DNA of 64,000 bases from Bretschneidera sinensis (GCA_023935145.1 CM043698.1:75170001-75234000), one strand, 5' to 3'. Numbered from the stretch's first letter, positions 12,304-25,254 are shown. The notes: generated by a model from the letters alone, not told the origin. Made by a program: numbers and translations.

Positions 12304-15300
12304 CTGATAAATTGCAAGGACATTATCATTGTGCTATTCAAATTAATTTTTAATAGTGCAGAAGTTTAATATGTTAAGAAAATATTATTCTACTAAGAGG
12401 AAATCGCTAGTTGGAAGCATAACATATAGTATGATCGGTAAAACAAGAAAAAAATCAATACGAATTCTATGGTGTCCTCATGGGCACCATATTCTTGGTA
12501 ATTCAACGTTAAATGCACCAATGTCTACACTTTTTAATAATAATGGTATTGTAGTTTAACTTTATGAGTCATGATACTCCATGTCCTCTTAAACAAATAT
12601 TTGAAGCAGAAACAACAGTCCTCACTGTCTGCTTCTCGTTTTCTCTCATGAATGAAGGCTGAATGCTACAATTCTATTCTAGCATGTTGCACGAGCAATT
12701 TTTGTGAAGGATCGGCTTTATTAGGAAGAACACTGCATTTCGAGGTGTGAAGTGGAAGAGAAGGGATTTCATAATTGGGGTTTTGATTAAGATGAATTTT
12801 TCATTTTTTATTTCTTTTTCATATTGAAAAAGTAATAAGAACGAGATGTACTAAGCTTAGTAATGTCACCACAGTGAGTCTAACCACTAAATTTGAGATG
12901 GATTGGTATTGTTTCTCTAAGCTTAAGACACTTGAATATCGAATCATGAACGAAGAAAGGCATACAAGAAAAGCATTTTGGTTAATTATTTCTAAAATTC
13001 TTCTAATCATGTTATGTCATAATATACTATTTTATAGTTTACTTCACATTTTAATAGGGTAACACATTATGATTGATAGAGTTTTAAAAAAGACTTTATA
13101 AGATCAGTAATAGACAAAATTTTTCCTTGTAACACATCTAGGAGATAAATTCATGTTCACTCAATTTCTCCTTTAGTTTAATTTTGTTTTTTCATCCTCA
13201 TCAACTATAACTAGGGGAAAAAAATATTTTTGGTGTGATACGTATGCACTACAGTTACTAATGTGAGAGCTTTTAAAGAAACACAGAGAATTGAAATATG
13301 AAGAAAATAATGATTGATATTGTAAAAATGAATTTTGAGGGAGAGTTTTTTTCGAAAGTTTGAAAGGAATTGAGAGAATTGAGTGTTTGTATTTTTATTG
13401 ATAAAGTATAATATTTGAAAGAAAAATGATTACTAAATTTAAGATGACATTCTTATTTCTTTACGTAAGATATAAGCGAATATATGTTTTTTTTCAAAAC
13501 AAATCAGATCCAATAATCATTAGATAAATGAGTAACAAAAGCTCCAAACCAAAAAATATGGTCGAGAGGCTAATTCGACGTACTTTATAATAAAAAAAAA
13601 TGTATCAACACTTCATCTTTTCAATCCATTTCAAATTTTATTTTTGGTGCATTAATTAATCTTAGTTCAATGGGAACTTATAATTTTCATACATCAAATA
13701 TCCACTTTGAACTTTATATTTTCAGTCTTGCTCAGAGATAAACTTACCATATAGGTATATCCAAGATGGTCGTATTACTTAATAAATACCGGTTATAGAT
13801 ATATAAGATAATGTTACAAAATGAGACTAAATGCTATGTTAATTGCAAGTTCGAATTTCGGAGGAGTCCCTTAAATTTTATTAGTGCCCGTTTGGTACGT
13901 ACACCAAATTAAGGAGGATAACATGAGAAGATATCATTTAATTTTAATTGCATTTGACATAAAAAAACAAATATAAAAATAATCTCTTTTTCACTAATTT
14001 ATAGAATATGTTTCATTCGAAACTAGCTTCCTTTTAAGCTGGTGTACCAAACGACTGCTAAAGGTTTTAAGTTAACTAAAATCAAGATTGATATATTTGG
14101 AGTACGAGAATAGGAAAATTAGGAAATGATGAGAATATAGCGGAAATTAATAGCCATGAAGTTTTTAAAAGTGACTAGAAGTGCTGGGTGATTGGAGAAC
14201 AACTTCCATGTTCAAGAACAATGACAGAGCTTGAGATATATTTTTGAGGTGCTAAACTCATAGTGTACAAGTTTTCTGAAGGGCATCTTATGGTTTTTCT
14301 TTCTTTAGATATATTGACCGGGAGAGAGATCCAATTTTAGTCTGTTATATGAAGAACCCGAAGATAATCATTAGTTTTGGAGATTTGGGTATCTTATGCT
14401 TTTATTTGAACCAAATTTTTAGACCGTTATGAATTAAATAATATGTTTAGATGACGAGTGATTAAATATTTATTACTTTCATAATAGTAAGTATTGTTTT
14501 ACTTTTTTACCCTTTAAATGCCCTTTGATTTCTAATTTTTATGGGGTTCTTTTGTCCTTATGTACTTTTTTTTCATTTTTTTTGGAATTCATTTCTAAAT
14601 TTGACTTATCTCATGGATTTGTTAAAACTTTGGTTTCAAGTCGATAATTTGTTGACTTTTCAAGTTCAGACCAAATTATAAATTTGCAAATAAATCTCAT
14701 AATTTTTATGAAAAAAATTATTCAAAAAAGCACATTAAAAACCAATATAGGGACCCCTTGCAAGGGATTAAATCTTATATTTTTTATTTTAATAACATAT
14801 AATAGGGCGTATGATTAGTTTTGTAAGAATTTTTAAGTATTGTTTTCTGGATTGAAAATTTTACCTTCATTTAAAAAAAAAAACTCTTAAAAAGGGTTCT
14901 AGTGAAATCAAATCTATCTTTCTATATTAAAATAATTAAACCATTTTACACATTCCCCTTTATATCATTTTCGCCTAAAACTATTAAAAAAGTAATTTCT
15001 ATTATTTAAAAAAAAAAAACTCTTAATCATTGTCCCTATCCCCAAGCCCGAAGATCGTTTGATCTTCTAGCTTAGGGACTGGAAAATGATGACATTCCAA
15101 TTGTTAATACTAGTTTTAACCTATTATTTTTTATAATACCAAATTAACTTCTATGATTAAACTATTATTTTGAACAATTCTATTAAAATGTAATAATTAT
15201 AATGACACTAACTGGAGTATCTTAAAAAGAAATTGAGATCAAGTATCATTATTTTTTTAACAATAAACATAAAAAAAGGAAAATAATTTTAAGAAATAAT

Positions 15301-17012
15301 GACTTGATGCTATATTGATGTGATGAGCTCAAGGGGTTTATATGCAAGTTTTTCAAATCTCATTGGGCTATTTTGTTTCCGACCAAACCACATGGGATGA
15401 AAGGGTAACTTTCCCTTAATAATTATTTATATTCCTTTTAATTGTTTAATTTTTCCAATGGCATTGCAAGAAAATTTTATCTATTTCTCAAGCTCTATCT
15501 GTAATTTATCAAGGATATAATGTTGAAAGGTTTCTAACTTTTATAGGCAAAGTTATTAAAGTCCTTTAAAAAAAACAATTGTTTCTAGTACAACTTGCAC
15601 ATGATTGAAATTAAAAAATATATATTATTTTTATTCATAGATAAACTTACAGAGAAGTATTTTAGAGGAGAATATGGAAAGAAGAAGAGATACAAACATT
15701 AGATAGAATGGATAAGCCCCACCCCACAAAAGAAAAGAAGAAAAGAGGAAGGTTTTTGTCAATAGTCTTTCCTAATTAAATGAATAAGTCACTATAAATA
15801 TTGAATACATTTAAATCTTAGATTAAATGAATAAAGTCACTATGAATAACATTTAAACTTAAAATTATTTAGAATGGTTAAGTTCAAGCTCTGTTACTTT
15901 GGATGATTTGACAAGTTATTATATGAATTGTTAGTGGATCGAATATAAAAAATATATAACTCTTAAAAATATGTAAATTATAACACGATTTAAGTCTCTT
16001 ATCTACTTTCCTATTCATTTGTTCCCCTCTCTATCTTAACCTATGTCAAATTGGATTTGTTTCTAATCAATGTGATAATTTGGTGTTATTTGGTCAGTAT
16101 TTTAAGCATTGATTAAAGCTAATTTTTGACCAAACAATGCCATTATCATTTTTCTATTCTCTCTCCCAAGTCTAGGTTGATACCATTCTTGTTGAGTAAA
16201 GTTTTTTAAGGGGGTAACAATTGATTAATGAATACAAACAATATTGACATTTTAATTATAGCATATGGTATAAACGTCTAAAGGGCAGAATTGAACGAAT
16301 TATATAGCTACTACGTTTTTCTCAAAGTTTAAGGAGAGATCATATTGTTAGGATGAAGTAATTTATAAACTCAATAATTAGTTAAAAGTTAAAACACTTG
16401 AAAATATATTATACACTAAATTCAAAACTAAAGAGTAGTACATAAATTGTTGTAATAAGATCTATAAAAATAACCCAAAAAATGGTAAAACAGTAATAAA
16501 AATATCATGTAAAAGTAAAAGATACAAGATTATACTTAGTTTGATTGGTTAAGCTTACGTCCATGTGCGAGAGTAGAGAAATTCACAATCAAAGATAAAG
16601 AGTACAAAATCGTCTAAACAATTTGTTTTCAAACCCTAACAAATGCTTTTATATATAAACTACAAAACGGATCAATTTTTATTTTTTTTAAAATTGCTTC
16701 AAAATATTTCGGATTGGAACATATTTTCAAATCGAACCAAAATGTAAAGTATCTTAACACAAATAAATCATGCAATAAAACAGTTTTACTATGCTTGCAT
16801 GTCTATCATTCTATATGCTTTGCCTCTACATATGCATGAAGCTTTCTTTCAAGAGACAACAAATGGATTTGCATACTAATTAATTAGTTTCAAATGCTTC
16901 GTATTAATTACACATATATAATTATAAGTAACATTCATATAATATAATTTTATTTAAATTAAAAAAATATATAATATTTATTTATTTTGAGAGAGAGAGA
17001 ATCTGATCTTAC
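12304..17012 (-). other. Intron 1 of the MADS-box gene (4.7 kb)
   Basis: Bounded by donor 'CTCTAG|GTAAGAT' and acceptor 'TTTATCAG|C'. A long first intron after the MADS exon is common in this gene family and often regulatory. Visible contents are a probable MITE at 13883-14060, a small hairpin around 15041-15079 ('aagcccgaagatc' against 'gatcttctagctt'), GA-repeats just inside the donor (16990-17000) and AT-rich filler. No credible gene lies inside. Confidence 0.85.
13883..14060. mobile_element. Probable MITE in MADS intron 1
   Basis: The left end 'agtgcccgtttggtacgtac' and the right end '..ggtgtaccaaacgactgcta' are imperfect inverted repeats sharing 'cgtttggtac..acacc'. The span is about 178 bp. 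The 'cgtttggtac' end type is common among plant MITEs. I could not define a clean target duplication, so the superfamily and exact ends are uncertain. Confidence 0.5.
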
Positions 17013-17194
17013 CTAGAGCTTGCATAATCATAAAGCTTGCCAGTGCTGGAGAAAACAACCAGACCAACTTCTGCATCACAAAGGATGGAAAGCTCTCTTG
17101 CCTTCTTCAACAATCCATTCCTTCTCTTTGAGAAAGTCACTTGCCTACTCGTCGAATTATCAATCCTTCGGATCACAATCTTTCCTCTCCCCAT
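17013..17194 (-). CDS. AGL17/ANR1-like MADS-box gene, exon 1 (MADS domain)
   Basis: The ATG at 17194 opens a 182-bp coding exon, the usual length, ending at a consensus donor 'AG|GTAAGAT'. It encodes a complete 60-residue MADS domain: '[18 protein letters not shown]', then [20 protein letters not shown] and '[20 protein letters not shown]'. The basic N-terminal half contacts CArG-box DNA, and the hydrophobic second half is the dimer interface. By close match this is a type II MIKC factor of the AGL17/ANR1/AGL21/AGL16 clade; members act in root development, nitrate response and flowering time, and the role here is inferred only. The domain has no damage. The start is certain because the MGRGK motif is diagnostic. 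An antisense frame over the exon (17037-17267) is a shadow. Confidence 0.96.
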
Positions 17195-17530
17195 GATCTC
17201 TCTCCCTCTCGTTTTTCTTTCCTTCGATGATCCTAATTATTTCCTAGGGTTTCTTCCCTCTTTTTAAGTTTATCTCCAAGATCCAACAATTAGGCTGCAT
17301 CAAGAGCTCAAAATCTCATAAAATCATAGAGAAAAAATATATAATTGACTAAAAATAGAAGAACAGTTATGAACAGCTAAGTCAAAAAAGATCATTTTTA
17401 TTCAACAAGAGTACTATTGATTTTTCCAAAAAAGGAATTATAAAGGAAAGAATATAGAGGAAACTTACTTGTTTTGAGCTGATTATGCTGCAGAGAGCAA
17501 GGAGCCAAAGACTAAGGACAGAGACAGAAA
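17195..17530 (-). promoter_or_regulatory. MADS gene 5'UTR with a probable intron (17295-17468)
   Basis: The leader just upstream of the ATG is purine-rich ('GAGAGGGAGAGAGATC') and contains 'GAAACCCTAGG', typical of plant leaders. On the minus strand a donor 'CAA|GTAAGT' at 17468 and an acceptor 'TTGATGCAG|CC' ending at 17295 define a 174-bp 5'UTR intron. Such introns occur in several MIKC genes. No ATG competing with the main start is obvious between 17195 and 17294. Transcript data would be needed for proof. Confidence 0.6.
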
Positions 17531-17612
17531 AAGGAAGTTAATCTTTTTGGAGATTGTTTATGATTAACAGCAAAAAAAAAAAAAAAAAAAAACAACAACA
17601 AATTAGTATATG

Positions 17613-17619
17613 CTTTATA
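17613..17619 (-). promoter_or_regulatory. Candidate TATA box of the MADS gene
   Basis: TATAAAG on the minus strand in context 'GCATATAAAGCATATAC', about 80 bp upstream of the start of the putative leader. A 20-odd-base A/T homopolymer (17571-17592) follows it. Position and sequence fit a core promoter, but AT-rich DNA gives many such matches. Confidence 0.35.
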
Positions 17620-18769
17620 TGCAAACCTGGTGCACACTAAAACCACTTGGTTGTTTTCAGATGTGAACAAAAAGGACTTACTCTCGAATGTACAGTAATG
17701 ACTATGTACTCGCTTGTTTAAGTCGACAAAAGGTGTGGTGAATCAATCCAAGTCGTGTCGACTTCAGTTGTAGAACCAGATAAGCTGTTAAAGTCACAGA
17801 AAGATTGCTAGAGACAGACGTCAGAATGATATAGAGAGTACCAAAATTACATACTCGAGAAAGTAGGGAAAGGATATCCTCGGACTCTCAGTGCCCAGGA
17901 TTCATGGGAAGGGCAATGCCTGAATTGATGGCAGTGTAGTAACCAATAGATTTCTGACACGTGGAGATAAGCAAACCGAAAGCTATTTTTTTATCAATTG
18001 GGTTTTTTGACAAGTGTATTATTTTCTTTGTCTGCTTACATGTGGATTCAGTTTTTTTTTTTTTTACTTTTTTCTGCTTTTCCGTAAAATGGTAATTAAG
18101 TTGAGTTTAGCAAAAGATTATCATAATTAAGAAAGCTTACACATGGCCAAAAGAGAAATTAAAGTCGGCTTGGATAATAATATTGAATGTTATCTTTCAC
18201 CTTGATTTGATTAGAATTAGATCTTTTTCTTCTTAGTTCAATGTAGCTAATCTAGTTCTATCTATAATGATTATATGTAAACTCGGCTTATGGCTTAAAT
18301 TGAGGATCGAGCTCTAATTAAGCTAATTATTTAGTGGCTTTTTCTATTTCCTTTATTTGTAATAAATTATGAAGAGAAACTGAAAAAAAGAATAATAATT
18401 CGGTGAGCTTAATTATAAGCGTTTTGAAAAAAGAAACAAGCTTTATTAGCCGTTGGTTTTATATACTTTTCATGATTTAATGGGTATGAGCTCGCGTTCA
18501 ACATGCATAACTGCTCATTGAATAATTTTTTTTTTGCAAGCAAAATAAAAACCTTATCATCTCAAATAAATAATTAATTTTTGGTCGTCTAAATCATATG
18601 TGAACCTAAGCTATTCGAAAGTAGATTATATATAGAAATTTTCATATGTATAAAAATCTTTGTTTATAGGGGTACATTTGGAAATCTAAATCCTTACTCT
18701 TCTAATTTGCACATCAAAATTATTTTTATATGAGATCATATCTTAATCTTTCTATAATGTATGGAAAAC

Positions 18770-18810
<41 letters not shown>

Positions 18811-20716
18811 TATATGCTTATTGTTGAATAAACAGCACAATTTATTTTAGATTAGCTAATACATGTAAACATATATGATTTTTAGATTAGCATTAATTTA
18901 GGTAAATGAGTGTATTTAAAATTTTGTTTATTGTGAAACATAATAAACGAAACCAGAAACTCTTGAAATACGATACAAAAAGAGGACGTCAGTGTGCATC
19001 ATTCTGTCAAGTCAACAATCCCCACAAAGTAACAAATTTGTTTACCATCAATTATGTATAAAAATTTAAATTTTATAAACAGTACACAGTTTTATTCCCC
19101 TAAATTAAAATTTCTCTCTTCACCTCTTGCTGACACCGAAAAAGTTGAAATTGATTATCTTTTAAGAAAATTTTAAATTTCTGTAAAGGGAGGTAGCTCA
19201 CTAACCAAGCTTAATTAATAAGGCAGGAAGCAACATGAATGTTTTGTAAAGAAAGTACTTGCAAGTGGGTTTGCAAGTGGCAACTAAATATATTGAAGAA
19301 ATAATGTACGGGAGTAGTGAAGCAGAAATGTACATATGTTGGATTGAGTAGGTCTTGTTTTTTCGTGCCCATTAAGGTTACCTAAATAGGTAAAATTATG
19401 GCATGCGCACGCGAATACTTACTGAAAAAAGCCTCATTCACTTAATTTTTTTTCTTGCAAGTACTTGTAGCTGCTTGTTGGGTTGGAAGTTACAATCCCA
19501 TCTAAAATTTATTTCAGAGAGAAAAAGCAAATAAAATTAATTAATTAATAGTCTTATTTCATTTTATTTGCAATTATAATTCATATTCCCTTTGCATCCT
19601 ATAGACAAAACTAATTACTTCTTAATTTGTCTTATTATTAAGTTAGGGAAGTTCTAATTAATCTATTTTTATTAATAATACCCCCATTAATTTGGATTAT
19701 ACTAAATTTATACCCTTTTGATTCTTCCAAATACTCTTGAAATAGCTGTTTTTTTTAAATCTATTGAACGACATGATTAGAATTAGCAAAATTAACTTGA
19801 TTTAATTGTATAAATTGATATATAGTTCAAAGAAATTTTTAAGTTGATAGATCGATAAAGACAACTTTTTGAAACAACACAGAATTAGTGCTTCGACAGA
19901 AAAACTGAGTCATTCAATTGTAAATATAATAACCAATAATGATTAATCAGAAGTCACATAGAACAATGGGGTCATTGCTCCCTCGAATTTTCTAAAGTAT
20001 TAACTACTACCTTTAAAAATATATATAATTTTTTGAATATTTTATGTGTTAGCCCCCAAAATCTTTTTTTTTTAATTTCAATTACAAACCGTATTTTTAT
20101 TTTTATTTTTATTTTCATTCACGAATCTACCATATCAAACCGTTGTTAATAATTTTGATCCGTATAATTGTATGAAATATGATATGTATTATATTTTCTC
20201 TAATAAACAAATAGAGTATGTGATGATTCACAATTAGTTTTGATAATGCAATAAAAAAAATATATTGTACGTTTTTTTTAACTGCAAAGAAGAATTTTAC
20301 TCGATGATCATTCTTTATATTCGATGATCATCATCAAGCATTGCAGCCGTGAGCACATGCTAAAGCTCATCGGCACGTGAAAGACAAATTTACCGTTCAC
20401 CACTATGCACTGCTTAATTATAACTTAATTAAGCACTCTTTCACCCCTTTATCTCAATGGGAAACATTTGGTACCATAGAGCCACCAGTTTTATGAGTTT
20501 AATAACGATTAATTAGAAAAGGAAATTAATCATTAATTAATTAAACATATCGATCATATCTTAATTTATAGCTACATGCATCTGGTGTAGGTTCATAATT
20601 AAATTAATCCACTTATGGGAACACTAATCATATTGATAAACAAACATTTCATGTCACATAGTGCTTGGGGACCATTATTTTTGTGTAATATATATTAAGA
20701 AAATAAGTCATTATTA
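17620..20716. other. MADS upstream region, no gene recognised
   Basis: AT-rich. It contains an (AAT)n tract and many homopolymer runs. No open frame over 60 codons is supported. It probably includes the 5' regulatory region of the minus-strand MADS gene, but no specific element stands out. Confidence 0.5.
18771..18811. repeat. (AAT)n microsatellite
   Basis: About 13 uninterrupted AAT units. Confidence 0.9.
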
Positions 20717-21007
20717 TTAAATTTAGGTTTAATTACAAAAATACATTATAGTTGACTGTATTTTCAAAAAATACTTCGAGATTTTTTTTGTGGTAAAAAA
20801 TACCCCGTGACATATTTCTGTTAGCAAAAAATACTTTGTGGTGCGTTGCTGTTAGCCAAAAATATCATGTGATATGTTTCTTTTAGTCAATTATATGATA
20901 TTTTTTGCTATTACAAGGTATTTTTTACCACAAAAACAAAATTTCGATACATTTTTAAAATTGCAATCAACCATAGAGATTTTTTTTTTAATTAAACCTT
21001 AAATTTA
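20717..21007. mobile_element. Mutator-type MITE with perfect 9-bp target duplication
   Basis: The element (20726-20998, 273 bp) starts 'ggtttaattacaaaaatac' and ends with the inverted '..aattaaacc'. The inverted repeats extend imperfectly for about 90 bp on each side, sharing 'tgtggtaaaaaatacc' and its complement. Both flanks are exactly 'ttaaattta' (20717-20725 and 20999-21007). Long inverted ends plus a 9-bp target duplication are the hallmark of Mutator-like elements. It has no coding capacity, so it is a MITE. Confidence 0.9.
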
Positions 21008-21111
21008 TAAGATTAATTAAGATTTTGATGAGTTTATGAAGTAACTCGGTTTCTAATTGGCTAAAGCCCATGTGATAGTGATTCCAATATCCAATGAAGA
21101 TACGGTGTTTC

Positions 21112-21189
21112 CTTAATTAAATCATCAATGAGGTCTCAAGATTAAATCTGTTCCATTAATCCTGGGACCTCATTGGTAATTTAATTAAG
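21112..21189. repeat. 78-bp foldback (33-nt arms)
   Basis: Arms 21112-21144 and 21157-21189 are inverted copies with about four mismatches around a 12-nt loop. They contain 'caatgaggtc' and its complement 'gacctcattg'. It is too short for a known element, and no target duplication is visible. It could be a minimal MITE or the stem of a small-RNA precursor. Confidence 0.75.
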
Positions 21190-21447
21190 TACTCCTGCTA
21201 CTGATTAATTTTGATATCATATGCTCGGTTTTGTGAGAGTTATCATTGGAAAAGCTTACTAATAATCACAAGAAATTGAGTTATAATTTTGGTATTTAAA
21301 TTTTTCGATAAATTTACTATTTAATTTTTTCATGATTACTAGTAGATTTTCTCGGTTTCGTGGTAACTCCTATGGAATTGGTTCCGTGAGATCGAGACTC
21401 TTAAATTAAATATTTTTAATTAATTAATTAATTATAAATGTTCATAC

Positions 21448-21670
21448 CAGTGTTTTCAGAAGCGAATGCGTTGGGCAAAATGTTTTGCCTCAATAAGTCG
21501 AGGCATAAACCTCGAGGCGTTGGAACATAAGCTTTTTGAAACGTTGAAGTGCTTTGAAATTTTAATAAAATAATAAAAATTAGTTAATTAAAATAATTTA
21601 AATTTAAATTGATTATTTTTCAACAAACTTTAATATTTTTATTAACTCTCTAAGACATATAAATTATAAT
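21448..21670 (-). mobile_element. hAT element end fragment, same family as 51471-52580
   Basis: It starts 'cagtgttttcagaagcg' and continues with 'gttttgcctcaataagtcga' and 'cctcgaggcgttgg'. It matches the reverse complement of the right end of the hAT element at 52444-52580, then an AT-rich tail that can be aligned to about 21660. The opposite terminus and the 8-bp duplication were not found. The CG-rich motifs are more decayed (CG to TG/CA) than in the full copy, as expected for an older methylated insertion. Confidence 0.75.
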
Positions 21671-24600
21671 TATAATTTTAAAATATTTATATATACATTA
21701 TATATAATTTTTATTTTTATATTGTTGTAACTTTTAAGTGATTAATTAAATAGTTTGTAGTTATTATTAAATCAGATAACATATGATAAATATTTATTAA
21801 ACACAATAATATAACTATAAAAAAAACTAACTTAATGGTTATAGTTTGTATTACTACTTTAAGCATGAATTTAAACTTTAAACTTACATTTTTTTTATTT
21901 TTAAAATTTTTAAAAAAATTTAATAAGATGTACTCCCCGATTATTATGACATAAAAGTCATATGCCTATAACATTGACGTACACTTCAAGACAAAAAACA
22001 TATGCTCAATAAAAAAAATACCTAATACTTTAAACTTGGAGACACTTTACTTCAACCCCACCTCCGAACGAACCCAAACGAATAAAAAAAAAACATTGAA
22101 AACAATAGTTGATACCTATAGGTAAGAGCTGACCAAGTGTCAATGTAAATGTTAGCTCTCAATCCAAACAATAGTAATGACCCTTTTACGAAGTTAGATA
22201 TAATTAAGTCTTGAGGACATGATTGATAGTTAGTGCGTTGAAAGTTGACAACAAGAGTGCAGTGTCTGTCACCTCTCAAAATAAGAAATGGATGAGAGAA
22301 GGACGAAAGCTTTTGAAAGTTGACCGATTCTTAATTATCTACTCGTTCAATGCTTGATAATTACTTTGGATGATATATAGATTCAAAAGTCTGTCAATTT
22401 TATTTCAGGTACGAGTCAAAATTAAGTACTTTTGTTAAGTCAATCAGCTTTTGCAAATCATTAATGGAAAATTTTTTTATTTAATTCAAATAAATGAAAA
22501 CTATATAACACAAAGCTATATTTTATTATTGAATAAAAAAATATATTTTATTATCTTTTTACCATTCATATTAAATAGTAAAATAAACATTTATATCACG
22601 TATTTTTTATAAATTTATACTACAAAAAAACTTCTCAATTAATAACAACAAATTTTGTTTTGTTTTTAACAAAAATTGATAAGAAAATAAACCCTTAATA
22701 TAAGGTTTTACAAGATCAAGATTTTCATGCATGTATGTTGCATTGATCGTGTGAACAAGGTACATTTTGAGTTGTGTTCACATGAAAGTATAAATTTAAA
22801 AATGAAAAAAAGATTAATGTTGGGGTTTGAGCTAATAATTATTAATTAATTAAATGATACGAGGATCTTTAGAATTTGATTTTTTTATTGACATTTGCAA
22901 GCTATAATAGGCAGACACTGTGTAACTTTTCTACTTCCCTTCATTTATTGAAAAGGCAAAGCAAATTAACAAAAAAATAATAATTCTTAATTACAAGTTG
23001 ATAAACACACCATTAATTCCAAAACGAGGATGTTTAGTTATGAATTAAGATTCCATATATAGTTTCTCTATTAGGTTGGATTCCTTTTAAAGATGAAAGT
23101 TTAATACTGCATGCCATATCAATTCCATTTTCTAGAGCTGAAGAGCTAAGTGATCCAATTTTTGAAATTATAGTTTTAATCGTGGATTTTGGATCCAGCT
23201 TTTAAATATCATTACTAAAAAATATATAAAATAAAATCAAGATTTCACAACCAATCAGTTTTCATATCTTTACTCGAAATCTGATGATGGGTGAAATTCT
23301 CGGTAGAATCCAAGCTTTATTCATCTTTTTCTAACCGAATGTCACTTTGCCCAACAGGGCAAGCTCCCTCTAAATTCAGGATGCTTTATTCAAAAATTAG
23401 GGTTTTGAAATTTCATCCTTACTTTTTCTATAAGAAAGGTATATTAACTGACTTATTTTCTCCTTTCAATAATACTACAGAAGAAAAGAATTTTTGTTAA
23501 GCATATATATTAAGAATTTAACCTTACTTCCTTTTTTCCTTTTCTGGCCAAATTTTTAAGCAAGCCACTAATATGGCATTTATGGTGCAAGTGATTATAT
23601 ATAAATACAAAAGAAGAGGGTTAATCAATTTATTGATTCGATCACTTCAAACCCTAATGTTGAATATACCCTTTTAATTTCTATGAATTTTGTTGTGCTG
23701 TTGTCTATAAACGAGAGGGATATTCCTTTAATTTTTCCTTTTTTTTCTTTTGTGTCCTCCTCCTCATGGAGAAGTACTACTCGGTTTTCCACCTGTTTAA
23801 GGGTACTAATTTATGCATTGAAACTTTCACATTGACCAAATGAATTTAGTGTAGCAAACATAAAATATGTTTGGAATTAGGTGGAGGGATCCCCAATGAG
23901 AGGAAAACCACTAAGAAAGAATGAGTGCTAATGATCATTACGGTATACGAGTTATGCAAAATGGCTTTGATAGGATGACTTTTAAATCTACTATTAGTCT
24001 CCAACAAATTTGGTATAGAGTCATTTTTATGAGAATTTGTTGCCTAGCATAGGTCTGTACAAGCATTCATCTTACAATTAAATGACACGAAAAAAAAAAT
24101 ATATATATTTTATTTCATTTAAAGGTGAAAATGATTCTTTATGCCATGTATCTTTCGTAGATCTAGACAGATTAGACAATTTTTTTTTTCATTTTTATAA
24201 TGTCTGTAATAAACCACGAAACCTTTTTCACATATTTACCAAGTCAAATTCTAATTTTTATAGGATAACAGGTGTTTGACAGCATTTTGCAGAGCTTGAT
24301 GAAAACTATTTATGATTTTTTTTATTCTTCCAGCATTAATCAAAAGAGATTGTTTATAAACTAATTTTTGGCGATGATCGATGCGTATATATAACATTTT
24401 CCCTCTTAATGTGAAATCTCTTTGGACAGTTGTTTTCAAAAGTGAGAATACTGTTGAGTCATTTTATCTTTGGCATTATATGGCCATTTGAATTAAAAGA
24501 GCTCGCAATTGTTGAAACAAAAGAACATGGTAATTGGATTCAGTCGATTAAAAGGAATGCCAGAGTCATTTGACTTATCTTGTTTTTAGAATCACATTAT

Positions 24601-24774
24601 TCTCTCTCATTTGTTTCAATTTTATATGGCTTTTATACATATATAAGAAAGTCATTGATGGAGTGATTTATTGAAGTCGTTCCCAAAGGAAATTTGCAAT
24701 TATTAGTTTAATTATCATAGTTCTCGGATTATAAGCGGGATTTAAATAATACATTTTTTGAATAATTCAATCTC
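21671..24774. other. Intergenic, no gene recognised
   Basis: Strongly AT-rich. The open frames of 60-75 codons (near 22052-22279 minus, 23291-23500 plus, 24082-24279 plus) have no recognisable domain, and I do not call them genes. Confidence 0.5.
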
Positions 24775-24900
24775 AAAAGAAAGAAAAATAAAATTGAAAA
24801 TTTTTTATCTTAAATTTGTTTTGAGGCTTACCATGAACCTCAAAAGAAACAAAAGAATCCATAATGAAAAAGTTTGGATAAAGATTTAATTAGGACTCTA
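24775..24900. repeat. Direct repeat left of copia element A (partner 29735-29856)
   Basis: This segment, ending 'tttaattaggactcta', recurs right of element A at 29735-29856 with good similarity ('accatgaa', 'aaaaagtttgga', 'aaagatttaattagg'). It ends exactly where the left LTR begins. At about 125 bp it is far too long to be a target duplication. It implies that the element sits between two older tandem copies, or that the locus was duplicated by recombination. Confidence 0.8.
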
Positions 24901-25254
24901 AGTTAGAATATATAAAATGTTTTAATATTACTGATTGACTTCTATTAGTTTGTAGGGCTTTGTATTTATAAAACGGACTGAATTGGTTTCTTGAGATGGA
25001 CTTTGTGGACCTAACATCTACTTGATCTCATGGATGTGCCAGATACACCTAATGGTTTTAAATGCGGTTGGGCAGTGGTGTGGGCTTGATAAACCTAATG
25101 GGCTATAATGGAAGACCTATTGAGTTTGTCGTTATGAGACATTTATCTAGATTATTGCATTCAATTACCTGCCCAAGGGGGGTAATTGCGTGCTTTAATT
25201 CAGATGTTGACATAAAAAATTTGGTGAAATTTATTTAAGTCTAGATAGTCTTTC

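Noticed and set aside
17037..17267. 76-codon plus-strand frame over MADS exon 1
   Set aside because: Antisense shadow of the conserved MADS domain.
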